Shown here in pieces: positions 51,340 to 59,684 of a stretch of DNA of 64,000 nt. Each line of letters begins with the position of its first letter. The first letter of the stretch is position 1. The position numbers were made by a program, and so were the translations under genes. Source of the DNA: JALYXI01 sp963795835 (lineage in GTDB: Bacteria > Acidobacteriota > Terriglobia > Bryobacterales > Bryobacteraceae); the NCBI GenBank assembly GCA_963795835.1, contig CAWCJC010000002.1:248001-312000 (forward strand), written 5' to 3'. The notes under the pieces are model-generated. The model saw only the letters and a list, made by a program, of their open reading frames with translations, was not told the DNA's origin and made no database searches.

Positions 51340-53502
51340 TCACCTTAAAACGTCAGCTTGAGCTGGTAGCGGATTACGCGCCCACCGGCATCGAGATAGT
51401 ACTTGATTCAGGAAGCGACCCGCCGGAGAAGAAAACACATTCCCTGCAAGAGTGCCGCCGCCTGGTGAGAAGGGGCTCACGCTCCCTGTGCCGTACTGGT
51501 GGTGATTGAAGACGTTGTACATCTCCGCGCGGAATTGCAGGCCAAGGCGTTCGGTGAGATGAATAGTCTTCTGAACGTTGGCGTCCGTGCTGTTCAGGCC
51601 GGGTGTGAATTGTGTATTCCGTCCCAGGTTGCCCGTTCGGCCGGAGTTGGCGGCGAGACCAATAAACTGGGCGGTCTTCGGATCGATAGGGGCGTTCCCA
51701 TTATCGGGATTAACGTAGCCGGTGGGGCTCGAAGCGTTGGGAACGGCGCGCACGCCCTTCTGTCCGAAGGGATTATCGTCCGGACGATCGTTACCCTGGT
51801 CGCTCGAAATTCCGTCGGGATCAACGCCGTTCAGCACCGTAAACGGCACACCGGATTCAAGCGTGGTGACTCCGGAAATCTGGAAGCCGCCGAGCGCGCG
51901 GCCCAGTAGACCTTTCTGCTGGCGGTAGAAAGGCAATTCGTAGACGTACGTAAAGACCGCGCGCTGGCCGCGATGATAGAGCGAGAGGCCTTTTTCCTGC
52001 CGCAAGCCGCCGAAGATGGTCGGGATCACGGACGTGGCAGGAGTGTTATTGGTGGTGAAGACGTCCGAGTTGTAATCGATCAACTTCGACCAGGTGTAAG
52101 AGCTATTGAAGACAAAACCGCTTGAAAAACGGCGGGAGACGCTGGTCTGCAGCGCGTGATAGGTGGAAGACCCATTATTGGTGCGGATCACCCGGCTGCC
52201 CTGAAGATTATCGTAACGCCCGGTCAGCGCCGATGCGGGCGCGTTAGCCGGCGTAATCCGCAAAGCGAGCGGGACAATCGGGTTTAAATCTTCCTGCGCA
52301 AACAGCTTGGTACCCTTGGTGCCAACGTAAGAAGTGTCAATCACGACGTGCCCAGCCACTTCGCGCTGGATGCCGAAAGACCAATGCTGGTAATACGGGT
52401 TGACCAGGTTCTTATCCACCAGGTTCTGCGCATCCGCTGGGAGAAGCGCGCGCGGGGTTTGCGGGAACTGCACTGAAAAATTCGGTGTGCCGCGGGGCAG
52501 CGCCGTCGTCACAGCTGAAGTGAACAGCGTGTTCACCACGTTTGGCGATGAAGTGGATGCATTCGAAGCAATGTTGTTGAAAAACGAATCGTAGCCGATG
52601 TTGTAGCCGGCGCGGATCACCGACTTCTTGTTCCCGAACATCCAGTAGAGCGGCCCATCGGTATAAGCAGGAGCATAGGCAATACCGATGGAAGGCGCGA
52701 AATTATTGTTGTCGTTATTTACTTTATTCGGCTGGTTGTACGGACCGGCGAGCGTGACCGGATCGACATTGAAGAGCCCTGTGAACGCAGGCGTACGAAG
52801 GGAATTTACCGGGTTGCCGAAATTTTCATACCGCACGCCGAGCGTAACCGTCAGGTTCGGATTCACGCGCCACCGGTCCTGCGCGAAATAGGCTTGCCGA
52901 AAAAGCTCAGGATAGTAAGCGGGGCTGCCAAAATCGCGCCGCGCAACGCCGCCAGCGCCGCCGAAATCGTCAACGAAATTCGCAAACGCCGTGTAACCGC
53001 CACCCGCCACATAAGAAAGGGAACCGCGCTGCGTGATGGGGGCGAACTGGCGTGAGCGCTGCTTCAGCAAATCGAATCCGGCGCGGATGCTGTGGTTGCC
53101 CTTGATCTTCGTGACCGTGTCTTGCAAGGTGTAGTTATTCGCGATGCGCCCCTGCGGCAGATTTGTGGCAATGCCAAAACCGCTGACCCCCGCGATGCCG
53201 TAATTTGGCAGGGTGAGCCCCAGTGCATTGGCGGAATCCACTGGGAAGGAAAGCGTGATCCGGTTATAGCCCAGACGCAATTCGTTCGTGAGCGTGGGAT
53301 TGAAAACGTGCGTTTCCGTGACTAACGCATTCTGGTAACGATTCTTCTGGCTGGTGTTGAACCCGGTGAAGCTGACCGAGGACGTTCCCACGTTTACGTC
53401 GTCGAACAGAAATCGGCCGGAGAGCTGATCATTGTCGCTGATCTTGTGATCGATGCGGATGGTAGGAGAGCGATCACGATAAGGGGCGGCATAGCCGACC
53501 AC
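51340..53502 (-). CDS. TonB-dependent receptor-like protein, barrel part (frameshifted at both ends)
   Basis: This frame encodes most of the beta-barrel of the receptor whose N-terminus is the next entry: IRIDHKISDNDQLSGRFLFDD at its start, then many alternating barrel strands. The last residues of this frame (RCRWARNPLPAQADVLR) are out of frame. In the +1 frame the end reads DAGGRVIRYQLKLTF, stop at 51345-51347, the expected terminal aromatic of an outer membrane barrel. One extra base therefore lies near 51395-51410. The upstream junction lies near 53498-53502 in a run of G. Confidence 0.85.
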   Translation of the reverse strand: MVGYAAPYRDRSPTIRIDHKISDNDQLSGRFLFDDVNVGTSSVSFTGFNTSQKNRYQNALVTETHVFNPTLTNELRLGYNRITLSFPVDSANALGLTLPNYGIAGVSGFGIATNLPQGRIANNYTLQDTVTKIKGNHSIRAGFDLLKQRSRQFAPITQRGSLSYVAGGGYTAFANFVDDFGGAGGVARRDFGSPAYYPELFRQAYFAQDRWRVNPNLTVTLGVRYENFGNPVNSLRTPAFTGLFNVDPVTLAGPYNQPNKVNNDNNNFAPSIGIAYAPAYTDGPLYWMFGNKKSVIRAGYNIGYDSFFNNIASNASTSSPNVVNTLFTSAVTTALPRGTPNFSVQFPQTPRALLPADAQNLVDKNLVNPYYQHWSFGIQREVAGHVVIDTSYVGTKGTKLFAQEDLNPIVPLALRITPANAPASALTGRYDNLQGSRVIRTNNGSSTYHALQTSVSRRFSSGFVFNSSYTWSKLIDYNSDVFTTNNTPATSVIPTIFGGLRQEKGLSLYHRGQRAVFTYVYELPFYRQQKGLLGRALGGFQISGVTTLESGVPFTVLNGVDPDGISSDQGNDRPDDNPFGQKGVRAVPNASSPTGYVNPDNGNAPIDPKTAQFIGLAANSGRTGNLGRNTQFTPGLNSTDANVQKTIHLTERLGLQFRAEMYNVFNHHQYGTGSVSPFSPGGGTLAGNVFSSPAGRFLNQVLSRCRWARNPLPAQADVLR

Positions 53503-54617
53503 CCCGTGCCGAACTGAAGATCGGGACGCCCGTTGCCGAGGGCGACCGTCGTGAACTGGCTGGTGGCGTAAGTGTTTCCGACCACCTGATTATAAAGATC
53601 CACATTCTTGCTAACTCCCGCGGGGAACAAAGAATTCAGCGTGGCGCGTCCGGCTGCGGAAAGCACCGTGAAATTCGAACTGCCTGAGGAGTTTTGGCGT
53701 TCTTCGAAATAGCTTCCAAAGAAAAATGTGCGGTTCTTGACGATGGGACCGCCCAGCGTACCGAAGAACCACTGGTCGGTACCGGGATTGGGCTGCTTGC
53801 GCGCAATTACGCGAGGGTCGAGCGATTGCTGGCTTGTAATCGCGTCGTCGTTCGTGACATCAAGCAAATAGCCTACTGACCCGTGGAGACCGTTCGTCCC
53901 ACCCTTCGTGATCGTGTTAACAACAGCGCCGCCAGCGCGGCCGAATTCGGAATCGAAATTTGAGGTCTGCGCCGAGACTTCCTGCACCGCATCGGGATTC
54001 TTGAACTGAAACGCCTGGCCGGAAACGGAGATGTCATTGTTTTCCGTGCCGTCGATCAGGAAGTTGTTCGAACGTCCCCGAGTCCCGTTAACGGAAAAGG
54101 TACCGACTCCGTTGCCATACCGATTTGTCGAAACGCCAGGCAGAGTGAGCACCAGCGACACAGGGTTCCGATTCGCAAACGGAAGCTCCGTGATGTTCTT
54201 GACTTCAATACTGCCGCCTCGCACGGGAGACTCTGTTTGAAGAATGGTGGTGTCGGCGGAAACCTCAACGGTGGAAGCGGTCTCGCCGATTTCCAGCTTG
54301 ATGTCTACGGATGCGAGTTGGTTCGCTGTAACCGGGAAGGTGGCGCTTTGGGCAGCGCGGAATCCGGAGGACTTGATGTTGATCGTGTAAGGGCCGGGAT
54401 CCACGGCGTCGAAGCGATAAACGCCTGCGCCGTTGGTGGTGGTGTCGCGCGTTACTCCCGTCTGCGTATTACGTAGCAATGCGGCCGCGTTCACAACGGT
54501 CGATCCCGAAGGGTCGGTCACGATTCCCGAAACAGTGCCGCGGCTGGTTTGCGCTGTCGCCGAAACAGCCATGGTGAAAAGCAGAACAAGGGGACGAACA
54601 GGTACACTTCGGACCAT
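53394..54617 (-). CDS. TonB-dependent receptor-like protein, N-terminal part (frameshifted gene)
   Basis: A signal peptide (ending VSATAQ) is followed by a carboxypeptidase-regulatory-like domain (VSGIVTDPSGSTVVNAAAL) and a plug region (ITELPFANRNPVSLVLTLPGV, FLIDGTENNDISVSG, VNTITKGGTNGLHGS). After GRPDLQFGTG the frame turns to nonsense. Restoring one G in a short G run near 53498-53500 continues it as VVGYAAPYRDRSP in the other frame. The full receptor would span 51345-54617, about 1090 residues, similar in type to the receptor at 12320 but not a close copy. Confidence 0.85.
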   Translation of the reverse strand: MVRSVPVRPLVLLFTMAVSATAQTSRGTVSGIVTDPSGSTVVNAAALLRNTQTGVTRDTTTNGAGVYRFDAVDPGPYTINIKSSGFRAAQSATFPVTANQLASVDIKLEIGETASTVEVSADTTILQTESPVRGGSIEVKNITELPFANRNPVSLVLTLPGVSTNRYGNGVGTFSVNGTRGRSNNFLIDGTENNDISVSGQAFQFKNPDAVQEVSAQTSNFDSEFGRAGGAVVNTITKGGTNGLHGSVGYLLDVTNDDAITSQQSLDPRVIARKQPNPGTDQWFFGTLGGPIVKNRTFFFGSYFEERQNSSGSSNFTVLSAAGRATLNSLFPAGVSKNVDLYNQVVGNTYATSQFTTVALGNGRPDLQFGTGWSAMPPLIVIALLPSASITRSATMISSPADFCSTT

Positions 54618-54693
54618 CTTTGAATCACACTCCTGAAGTAATTTTTCCTAAGTTAACACCCAATTCACGGCCCCCGTCATAAAATTGTTTTAT

Positions 54694-55089
54694 ATGGTCA
54701 AACTGGAAGACGCCCGGCGCGTGATTGCTGCGGCCGAGAAGAAAGCGAAAGAAATCGGGCAGCCGATGAACATTGCGGTGGCCGATGCGGGCGGGAATCT
54801 GGTTGCGCACGTGCGCATGGATAACGCTTGGTTGGGCAGCATTGATATCTCGATCAAGAAGGCATTCACCAGCCGCGCCTTTGACATCGCGACGAAGGAT
54901 TTAGCCACTCACTCTCAATCCGGCGGCCAGTTTTTTGGAATTCACGCGTCCAACGATGGCAAGATCATGATCTTCGCCGGTGGCATCCCGTTAAAGCGTG
55001 AGAACAAGGTGGTGGGAGCCATCGGCGTGAGCGGCGGGTCGGGTGAGCAGGATCACTTGGTGGCGGAAGCGGGCGCGGCCGCGTTTTAA
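54694..55089 (+). CDS. GlcG/HbpS (DUF336) family protein
   Basis: A 131-residue GlcG/HbpS-type protein. The signatures are AAAEKKAKEIGQPMNIAVADAGGNLVAHVRMD, KKAFTSRAF, FFGIHASNDGKIMIFAGGIPL and VGAIGVSGGSGEQDHLVAEAG. The fold binds haem (HbpS) or assists glycolate oxidation (GlcG). No signal peptide, so probably cytoplasmic. The ATG at 54694 is preferred to a TTG nine bases upstream. Divergent from the TonB receptor. Confidence 0.9.
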   Translation: MVKLEDARRVIAAAEKKAKEIGQPMNIAVADAGGNLVAHVRMDNAWLGSIDISIKKAFTSRAFDIATKDLATHSQSGGQFFGIHASNDGKIMIFAGGIPLKRENKVVGAIGVSGGSGEQDHLVAEAGAAAF

Positions 55090-55184
55090 CGATTGTCGGC
55101 GGGGTGGGCTTCCGTCGCGAGAAGCGGTGCCAACGGCGCTTTTAAAGCCGCTGATCCAGCGGTTTCGTTTAAACTAGCCTAATC

Positions 55185-56747
55185 ATGTTGACGCGCAGGG
55201 AATTCTTGGCCGGTTCGGCCGTTCTAGCGGCGAATTTGTTTGGAGCTCCGAAGGAAGGCAAAACGCCTTCGCCGGATTTGGAGAAGCTGGGCGCGGCGGC
55301 TCTGCGCGAAGCGAAAAAATATAAGGCCACTTACTGCGATATTCGCATCGTCCGCCTTCGCGATCAGCGGATCTCTTTGCGTGCCTCAGCCGAGCGCGGT
55401 ACAGGCAAGACGGTTTCCGTTCCGAACGTGGCGGAGGATTCGAGCTTCGGGTTCGGTGTCCGCGTGATCGTGAATGGTGCGTGGGGTTTCGCTTCGTCGC
55501 CAATGGTGACGCAGGAAGAGATTGCGAACATCACGAACGAAGCGGTGATCATCGCCAAGGCCAATGCCGCGATTCAGCCCAAGCCGGTGCAGTTGGCCCC
55601 CGTCAAAGCGTATCGGGATAAGTGGGTGACGCCCTTCGATCGCGATCCCTTCGAAGTTGCTATGGCGGAAAAGCTAGACCTGATGCGCCGCGTCACCGAC
55701 CAGGTAAAAAAGAACCCGAAAGTGTTCTCCGGCGCGGCCAGCCTCAATCTGCGGAGTGAGGACAAATACTTTGCGTCCACCGAAGGCTCGTCCATCCAGC
55801 AGTACATCCTCCAGATCTACGGCAACATTGACGCAACCGCCGTCGACCGGAAGAACAATATTTCACGCTCGCGCAGTTATGTACCCACACAGGCTTCGGC
55901 TGGTTGGGAATATGTCCCGGAGATGAATCTGGAAGAGAACGGGCAGCGAGTGCGGGATGAAGTCGTCGAGCATCTCACAGCGCCTGCCGTCACTCCTGGC
56001 AAGAAGGATCTGATCCTGATGCCGAATCACCTGATGTTGACCATTCACGAAAGCGTCGCCCACCCAACAGAGCTCGATCGCGCCCTTGGATACGAAGCCA
56101 ATTATGCGGGTACAAGTTACATTACGCCGAATAAGATCGGAACGCGGATCGCGAGCGAACATTGCACGTTCATCGGCGAGCGCACTTCTCCGAAGGCGTT
56201 AGGAACATGCGGCTATGACGATGACGGCGTGAAGACCACATCCTTCACCATCATCGATAAAGGCATCTTCCGCAACTATCAAACAACCCGTGAGCAGGCG
56301 CATCTGGTGGGCGATAAGGAATCGCATGGCTGCAGCCAGGCCGATTCGTGGGCGACCGTGCCGTTCCAGCGCATGCCCAACGTTTCTCTGCGGCCCGGCC
56401 CGGAGGAGACAACGCTCGATAGCTTGATCGGTGGGATTGACAATGGGGTGCTGATCGACGGGCGGGGCAGTTACTCCATCGATCAGCAGCGCTACAACTT
56501 CCAGTTTGGCGGCGATGCGTTCTGGGAGATTAAGGGCGGCAAGAAGGGCCAGATGATTTCGCGCGTTTCCTATCAGGCGCGTACCCCGGATTTCTGGCAG
56601 GCATGCGACGGTACCGCCGGGCCCGCCTACTGGCGGCAATATGGCACCACCGGCGATGCCAAGGGTGAGCCCACACAAATCAACTCGATCAGCCATGGTT
56701 GCGCGCCCACGCGCTTCCGCCAGATCAACGTAATTCTCACCGACTAA
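55185..56747 (+). CDS. TldD-family metalloprotease with Tat signal
   Basis: A 520-residue TldD-type protein. The twin-arginine leader (LTRREFLAGSAVLAANLFG) is unusual for TldD, which is cytoplasmic in Escherichia coli. The body has SFGFGVRVIVNGAWGFAS and the active-site segment LTIHESVAHPTELDR, a H-E-x-x-x-H motif with both His and Glu present. The end has GGIDNGVLIDGRGSYSID. With TldE it forms a heterodimeric protease that trims peptides such as microcin precursors. The next gene is the TldE partner, 15 bases after the stop. Confidence 0.9.
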   Translation: MLTRREFLAGSAVLAANLFGAPKEGKTPSPDLEKLGAAALREAKKYKATYCDIRIVRLRDQRISLRASAERGTGKTVSVPNVAEDSSFGFGVRVIVNGAWGFASSPMVTQEEIANITNEAVIIAKANAAIQPKPVQLAPVKAYRDKWVTPFDRDPFEVAMAEKLDLMRRVTDQVKKNPKVFSGAASLNLRSEDKYFASTEGSSIQQYILQIYGNIDATAVDRKNNISRSRSYVPTQASAGWEYVPEMNLEENGQRVRDEVVEHLTAPAVTPGKKDLILMPNHLMLTIHESVAHPTELDRALGYEANYAGTSYITPNKIGTRIASEHCTFIGERTSPKALGTCGYDDDGVKTTSFTIIDKGIFRNYQTTREQAHLVGDKESHGCSQADSWATVPFQRMPNVSLRPGPEETTLDSLIGGIDNGVLIDGRGSYSIDQQRYNFQFGGDAFWEIKGGKKGQMISRVSYQARTPDFWQACDGTAGPAYWRQYGTTGDAKGEPTQINSISHGCAPTRFRQINVILTD

Positions 56748-56761
56748 GGACCCGACAAGCG

Positions 56762-58150
56762 ATGCTCACACGAGACGAAGCCCAGAAGCTGGCCCAAAAA
56801 ACAATTGCCTACTCGACGTTCCCGGAGTGCAACGTCAACATTAGCGGGACGGAACAGGCCTATACGCGCTTTGCGAACAACGGGATCACCACGGCGTCGT
56901 TCAGCCGGCGCCATTCAGTGAACGTCAGCGTCACGCGCGAGGGGCAGACTGGTTCTTATTCGGTCAATGATCTGGACGACACGTCGCTCAAGAACGCTGT
57001 GAAGAAGGCGGAAGAGTTGGCTGCGATAGCACCCGTGAATCCTGAGCGCCTGCCCGCGATTGGAGGCCAGCAATTTCCGAAAGTAAATGATTTCGATGAA
57101 GCGACTGCAACGGCGCGCTCGCCTCAGATGATTCCGCATGTGAAGACGATTGTGGATGCCGCGGTGGCGCAGAAGCTGGTCGCCGCAGGGTTGATTGAGC
57201 GATCGCACCACGTGAACGTGATTGCGAACAAAGCCGGGCTGTTCGGTTTTCATAACGCGGCGGATTCGCAGTTAACCACCACAATTCGCATGGCGGACGG
57301 ATCAAGCTCAGGGTGGGCGGGGCAGCCTTCGACCAAAATTTCTGGCCTGGAGAGCGCAAAGCTGGCGGCTACGGCGATCGAGAAGTGCAAGCGATGGCGC
57401 AACCCGCAGCGCCTGGATCCCGGCAATTACACCGTGGTGTTGGAACCGACGGCGGCGGGGGATCTGGTGCGCTTGATGGCTCCCGCGTTTTCCGCGCGCG
57501 GCACTGAAGAAGGGCGCACGTTCCTCAGCAAGCGCGGAGGCGGAAACTTGCTGGGTGAAAAGCTTTTTCCGGAGTTCGTCACTCTGCGGACCGATCCCTT
57601 CGACGCGCGGCAACCGTCCTCTCCCTGGACGAGCGACGAGTTGCCCACGCGCGCGATCACGTGGATCGACCACGGGAAAGTGGCCAATCTGGCGTATGAC
57701 CGGTATTGGGCGAGCAAGACAGGAAAGGAGCCCACTCCCGGTGCGGGGTTCGGCGGCGGGGGCGGTGGGGGACGTGGTGGTGGTGGCGGCTTCGGCGGCG
57801 GTGGCGCGGGTAGCTTAATCCTGGAAGGTGGAGATGCCACGCTGGATCAGTTGATCGCAAGCGTGGAGCGCGGCGTGTTGGTGACGCACTTCTGGTACAT
57901 ACGGTATGTAAATCAGCAGACACTGCAACAGACCGGCCTGACGCGTGACGGCTTGTTTCTGATTGAGAACGGAAAAATTACCCAGCCGGTGATGAATTTC
58001 CGCTTCCTCGAAAGCCCGGTGCGGTTGCTGCAGAATACGAAGATGCTGGGCCAGGCAGTCCGTGTGCGAGGGCTGGAAGGCGGAATGATGATCGCTCCCG
58101 CGCTGGTGGCGACGGATTTCCCGCTGCCATCAATATCGGACGCGATTTAG
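56762..58150 (+). CDS. TldE/PmbA-family protein with glycine-rich insert
   Basis: A 462-residue PmbA/TldE-type partner of TldD: YTRFANNGITTASFSRRHSVNVSV at the start, and VVLEPTAAGDLVRLMAPAFSARGTEEGRTFLS in the middle. LPTRAITWIDHGKVANLAYDRYWAS and VRVRGLEGGMMIAPALV come near the end. Around residues 325-345 there is an insert made almost only of glycine with a few R, F and A; it is encoded by GGC/GGT codons and keeps frame. TldE lacks the metal motif and complements TldD. Start at 56762 preferred over an upstream open frame inside tldD. Confidence 0.88.
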   Translation: MLTRDEAQKLAQKTIAYSTFPECNVNISGTEQAYTRFANNGITTASFSRRHSVNVSVTREGQTGSYSVNDLDDTSLKNAVKKAEELAAIAPVNPERLPAIGGQQFPKVNDFDEATATARSPQMIPHVKTIVDAAVAQKLVAAGLIERSHHVNVIANKAGLFGFHNAADSQLTTTIRMADGSSSGWAGQPSTKISGLESAKLAATAIEKCKRWRNPQRLDPGNYTVVLEPTAAGDLVRLMAPAFSARGTEEGRTFLSKRGGGNLLGEKLFPEFVTLRTDPFDARQPSSPWTSDELPTRAITWIDHGKVANLAYDRYWASKTGKEPTPGAGFGGGGGGGRGGGGGFGGGGAGSLILEGGDATLDQLIASVERGVLVTHFWYIRYVNQQTLQQTGLTRDGLFLIENGKITQPVMNFRFLESPVRLLQNTKMLGQAVRVRGLEGGMMIAPALVATDFPLPSISDAI

Positions 58151-58164
58151 AATTTCTCAGCCCA

Positions 58165-58650
58165 CTACCAACCGCTGCTGCCCGGAATCCCCTTGAAAGG
58201 ACCGGCAAGATCCTTCGTAATCCAGCCGCCATAAAAGCCTCCTGGCTGTGGCTGAACACGCTCACCCTCCACGAAGCATTCGAAGATGTTGGGATAAAAC
58301 GCGAAGTAACCGCGGATCGCGGCAAACTCAGGCGTAGGCGAAGCATAGGACCACGCGGCATTGTCCACGGTCTTGCCGCTCACTCGCACCGTCCAGTAAG
58401 TCGCCATGCCCTTCCACTCGCAGAACGATTGTTTTGGTGTGCGGATCAGCAGGTCCGTCTTCACGGAGTCTGGTGGCAGATACCAGCTTGGAGGATGGCT
58501 GGTTTCAAGCACCCGGTACGCTTCGGCTGATCTGGCAATCTCTTGGCCGTTGAAGCTCACCGCCACCATCTTGAAGGAGCGTTCCAGTCGAGGAGGTCTG
58601 GGATAATCCCAAACGGATTCCTGTCCTGGGCCGGCCTGTTCGCGTTTCAT
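58165..58650 (-). CDS. DUF427 domain protein
   Basis: A 161-residue protein matching DUF427: VAVSFNGQEIARSAEAYRVLETSHPPSWYLP, TPKQSFCEWKGMATYWTV, AAWSYASPTPEFAAIRGYFAFYPN and VEGERVQPQPGGFYGGWIT. These motifs cover the whole family core. The role is unknown. No signal peptide. It is convergent with tldE, 15 bases apart. Confidence 0.92.
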   Translation of the reverse strand: MKREQAGPGQESVWDYPRPPRLERSFKMVAVSFNGQEIARSAEAYRVLETSHPPSWYLPPDSVKTDLLIRTPKQSFCEWKGMATYWTVRVSGKTVDNAAWSYASPTPEFAAIRGYFAFYPNIFECFVEGERVQPQPGGFYGGWITKDLAGPFKGIPGSSGW

Positions 58651-58735
58651 TCACTCCAGCGTGCAATACCCTAGGGCTGCGAAGCAAGTAAGCCACTGCG
58701 CTAGCCTGTTCGTGGTGGTTTAAGACAAGCAAAAT

Positions 58736-59533
58736 ATGGCAAATCGTCCCCTTACGTCACACGAATCGTTCGATCCCGGCCTGACGCAGCAATACGGCGG
58801 GAGGCTGCGCAGGGCGGTCAACAAGGACGGCACATTCAATGTCCACCGGACCGGCACGCGATGGCAGGACATGAACTTGTACTCGCATCTGGTTCAGGTG
58901 AGCTGGCGCAGGTTTCTCTGTATGGTGCTGTTGGCGTATTCCGTTCTGAATTTTGCGTTTGCGGGACTCTATTGTCTGGTGGGCGTTCGGCACCTGACAG
59001 GCGCGGATGTCTCGACGCCTTTCCGGGGCTTCCTAAGCGCGTTTTTCTTCAGCACGCAAACGCTGACCACGGTGGGTTACGGAGCGATCTCGCCCTCAAA
59101 TGTTTCGACAAATGCGATCGCCTCCTTCGAAGCGCTGCTGGGATTGATGGGGTTTGCCGTTGCGACCGGCCTCTTGGTTGGGCGTGTCTCACAGCCTTCG
59201 GCGCGAATTGCGTTTAGCGACAAGCTCCTTGTGGCGCCCTATGAGGGCGGGACAAGTTTACAGTTCCGAATTGCGAACCAGCGGTCAAATAGCCTGATGG
59301 AGCTGGAGGCCAAAGTTTTGCTTATGACTGTCGACGCGAGCCCGGAAGGCTTAAAGCGCGACTTTCGCGGCTTTGCGCCTGGAGCGCTCCAGCGTTTACT
59401 TTTTTCCGCTCACGTGGACGGTGGTCCATCCGATCGACGAGAGGAGCCCCCTTTGGGGAAAGACCGCGGCGGACCTGGAGCGGGCGCAGGCCGAGTTACT
59501 TATTTTAATCAAGGGCTACGACGAAACCTTTAG
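58736..59533 (+). CDS. KirBac-type inward rectifier potassium channel, 5' part (frameshifted)
   Basis: The frame has a cytoplasmic slide-helix start, helix one (FLCMVLLAYSVLNFAFAGLYC), pore helix and selectivity filter TQTLTTVGYGAIS (residues about 105-117). Helix two follows (EALLGLMGFAVATGLLVGRVS) and the beginning of the cytoplasmic Kir domain (IAFSDKLLVAPYEGGTSLQFRIANQR). The signature matches prokaryotic Kir channels. After LLMTVDASPEGLKRDFRG the reading is out of frame. Dropping one T of the TTT at 59372-59374 gives GLRLERSSVYFFPLTWTV and joins the second frame. Confidence 0.87.
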   Translation: MANRPLTSHESFDPGLTQQYGGRLRRAVNKDGTFNVHRTGTRWQDMNLYSHLVQVSWRRFLCMVLLAYSVLNFAFAGLYCLVGVRHLTGADVSTPFRGFLSAFFFSTQTLTTVGYGAISPSNVSTNAIASFEALLGLMGFAVATGLLVGRVSQPSARIAFSDKLLVAPYEGGTSLQFRIANQRSNSLMELEAKVLLMTVDASPEGLKRDFRGFAPGALQRLLFSAHVDGGPSDRREEPPLGKDRGGPGAGAGRVTYFNQGLRRNL

Positions 59534-59684
59534 CCAGAGCGTGCACGTGAGGTATTCGTATACGCATGATGAAGTGTTATGGGGAGCCGCGTTCGACTCG
59601 GCCTTCCAGGTAAGTCCGGAGGGAGACCTGATCTTGCAGGTGGACCGCGTGGGGGCGATCAAGAAATCTAAAGGAACGTCTTGA
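59373..59684 (+). CDS. KirBac-type channel, cytoplasmic C-terminal part (frameshifted)
   Basis: It continues the Kir cytoplasmic domain: YFFPLTWTVVHPIDERSPLWG (FPLTW-x-x-x-H-x-I-D is the Kir hallmark), LILIKGYDETFSQSVHVRYSY (ligand/gating strand), and LWGAAFDSAFQVSPEGDL. The first ATG here is internal to the gene. The complete channel would span 58736-59684, about 315 residues. Its end overlaps the convergent ychF end by 17 bases. Confidence 0.82.
   Translation: MRLERSSVYFFPLTWTVVHPIDERSPLWGKTAADLERAQAELLILIKGYDETFSQSVHVRYSYTHDEVLWGAAFDSAFQVSPEGDLILQVDRVGAIKKSKGTS

Noticed and set aside
57740..57820. GGC/GGT repeat as a sign of frameshift
   Set aside because: The frame stays open and conserved on both sides, so it is a glycine-rich insert rather than a break.
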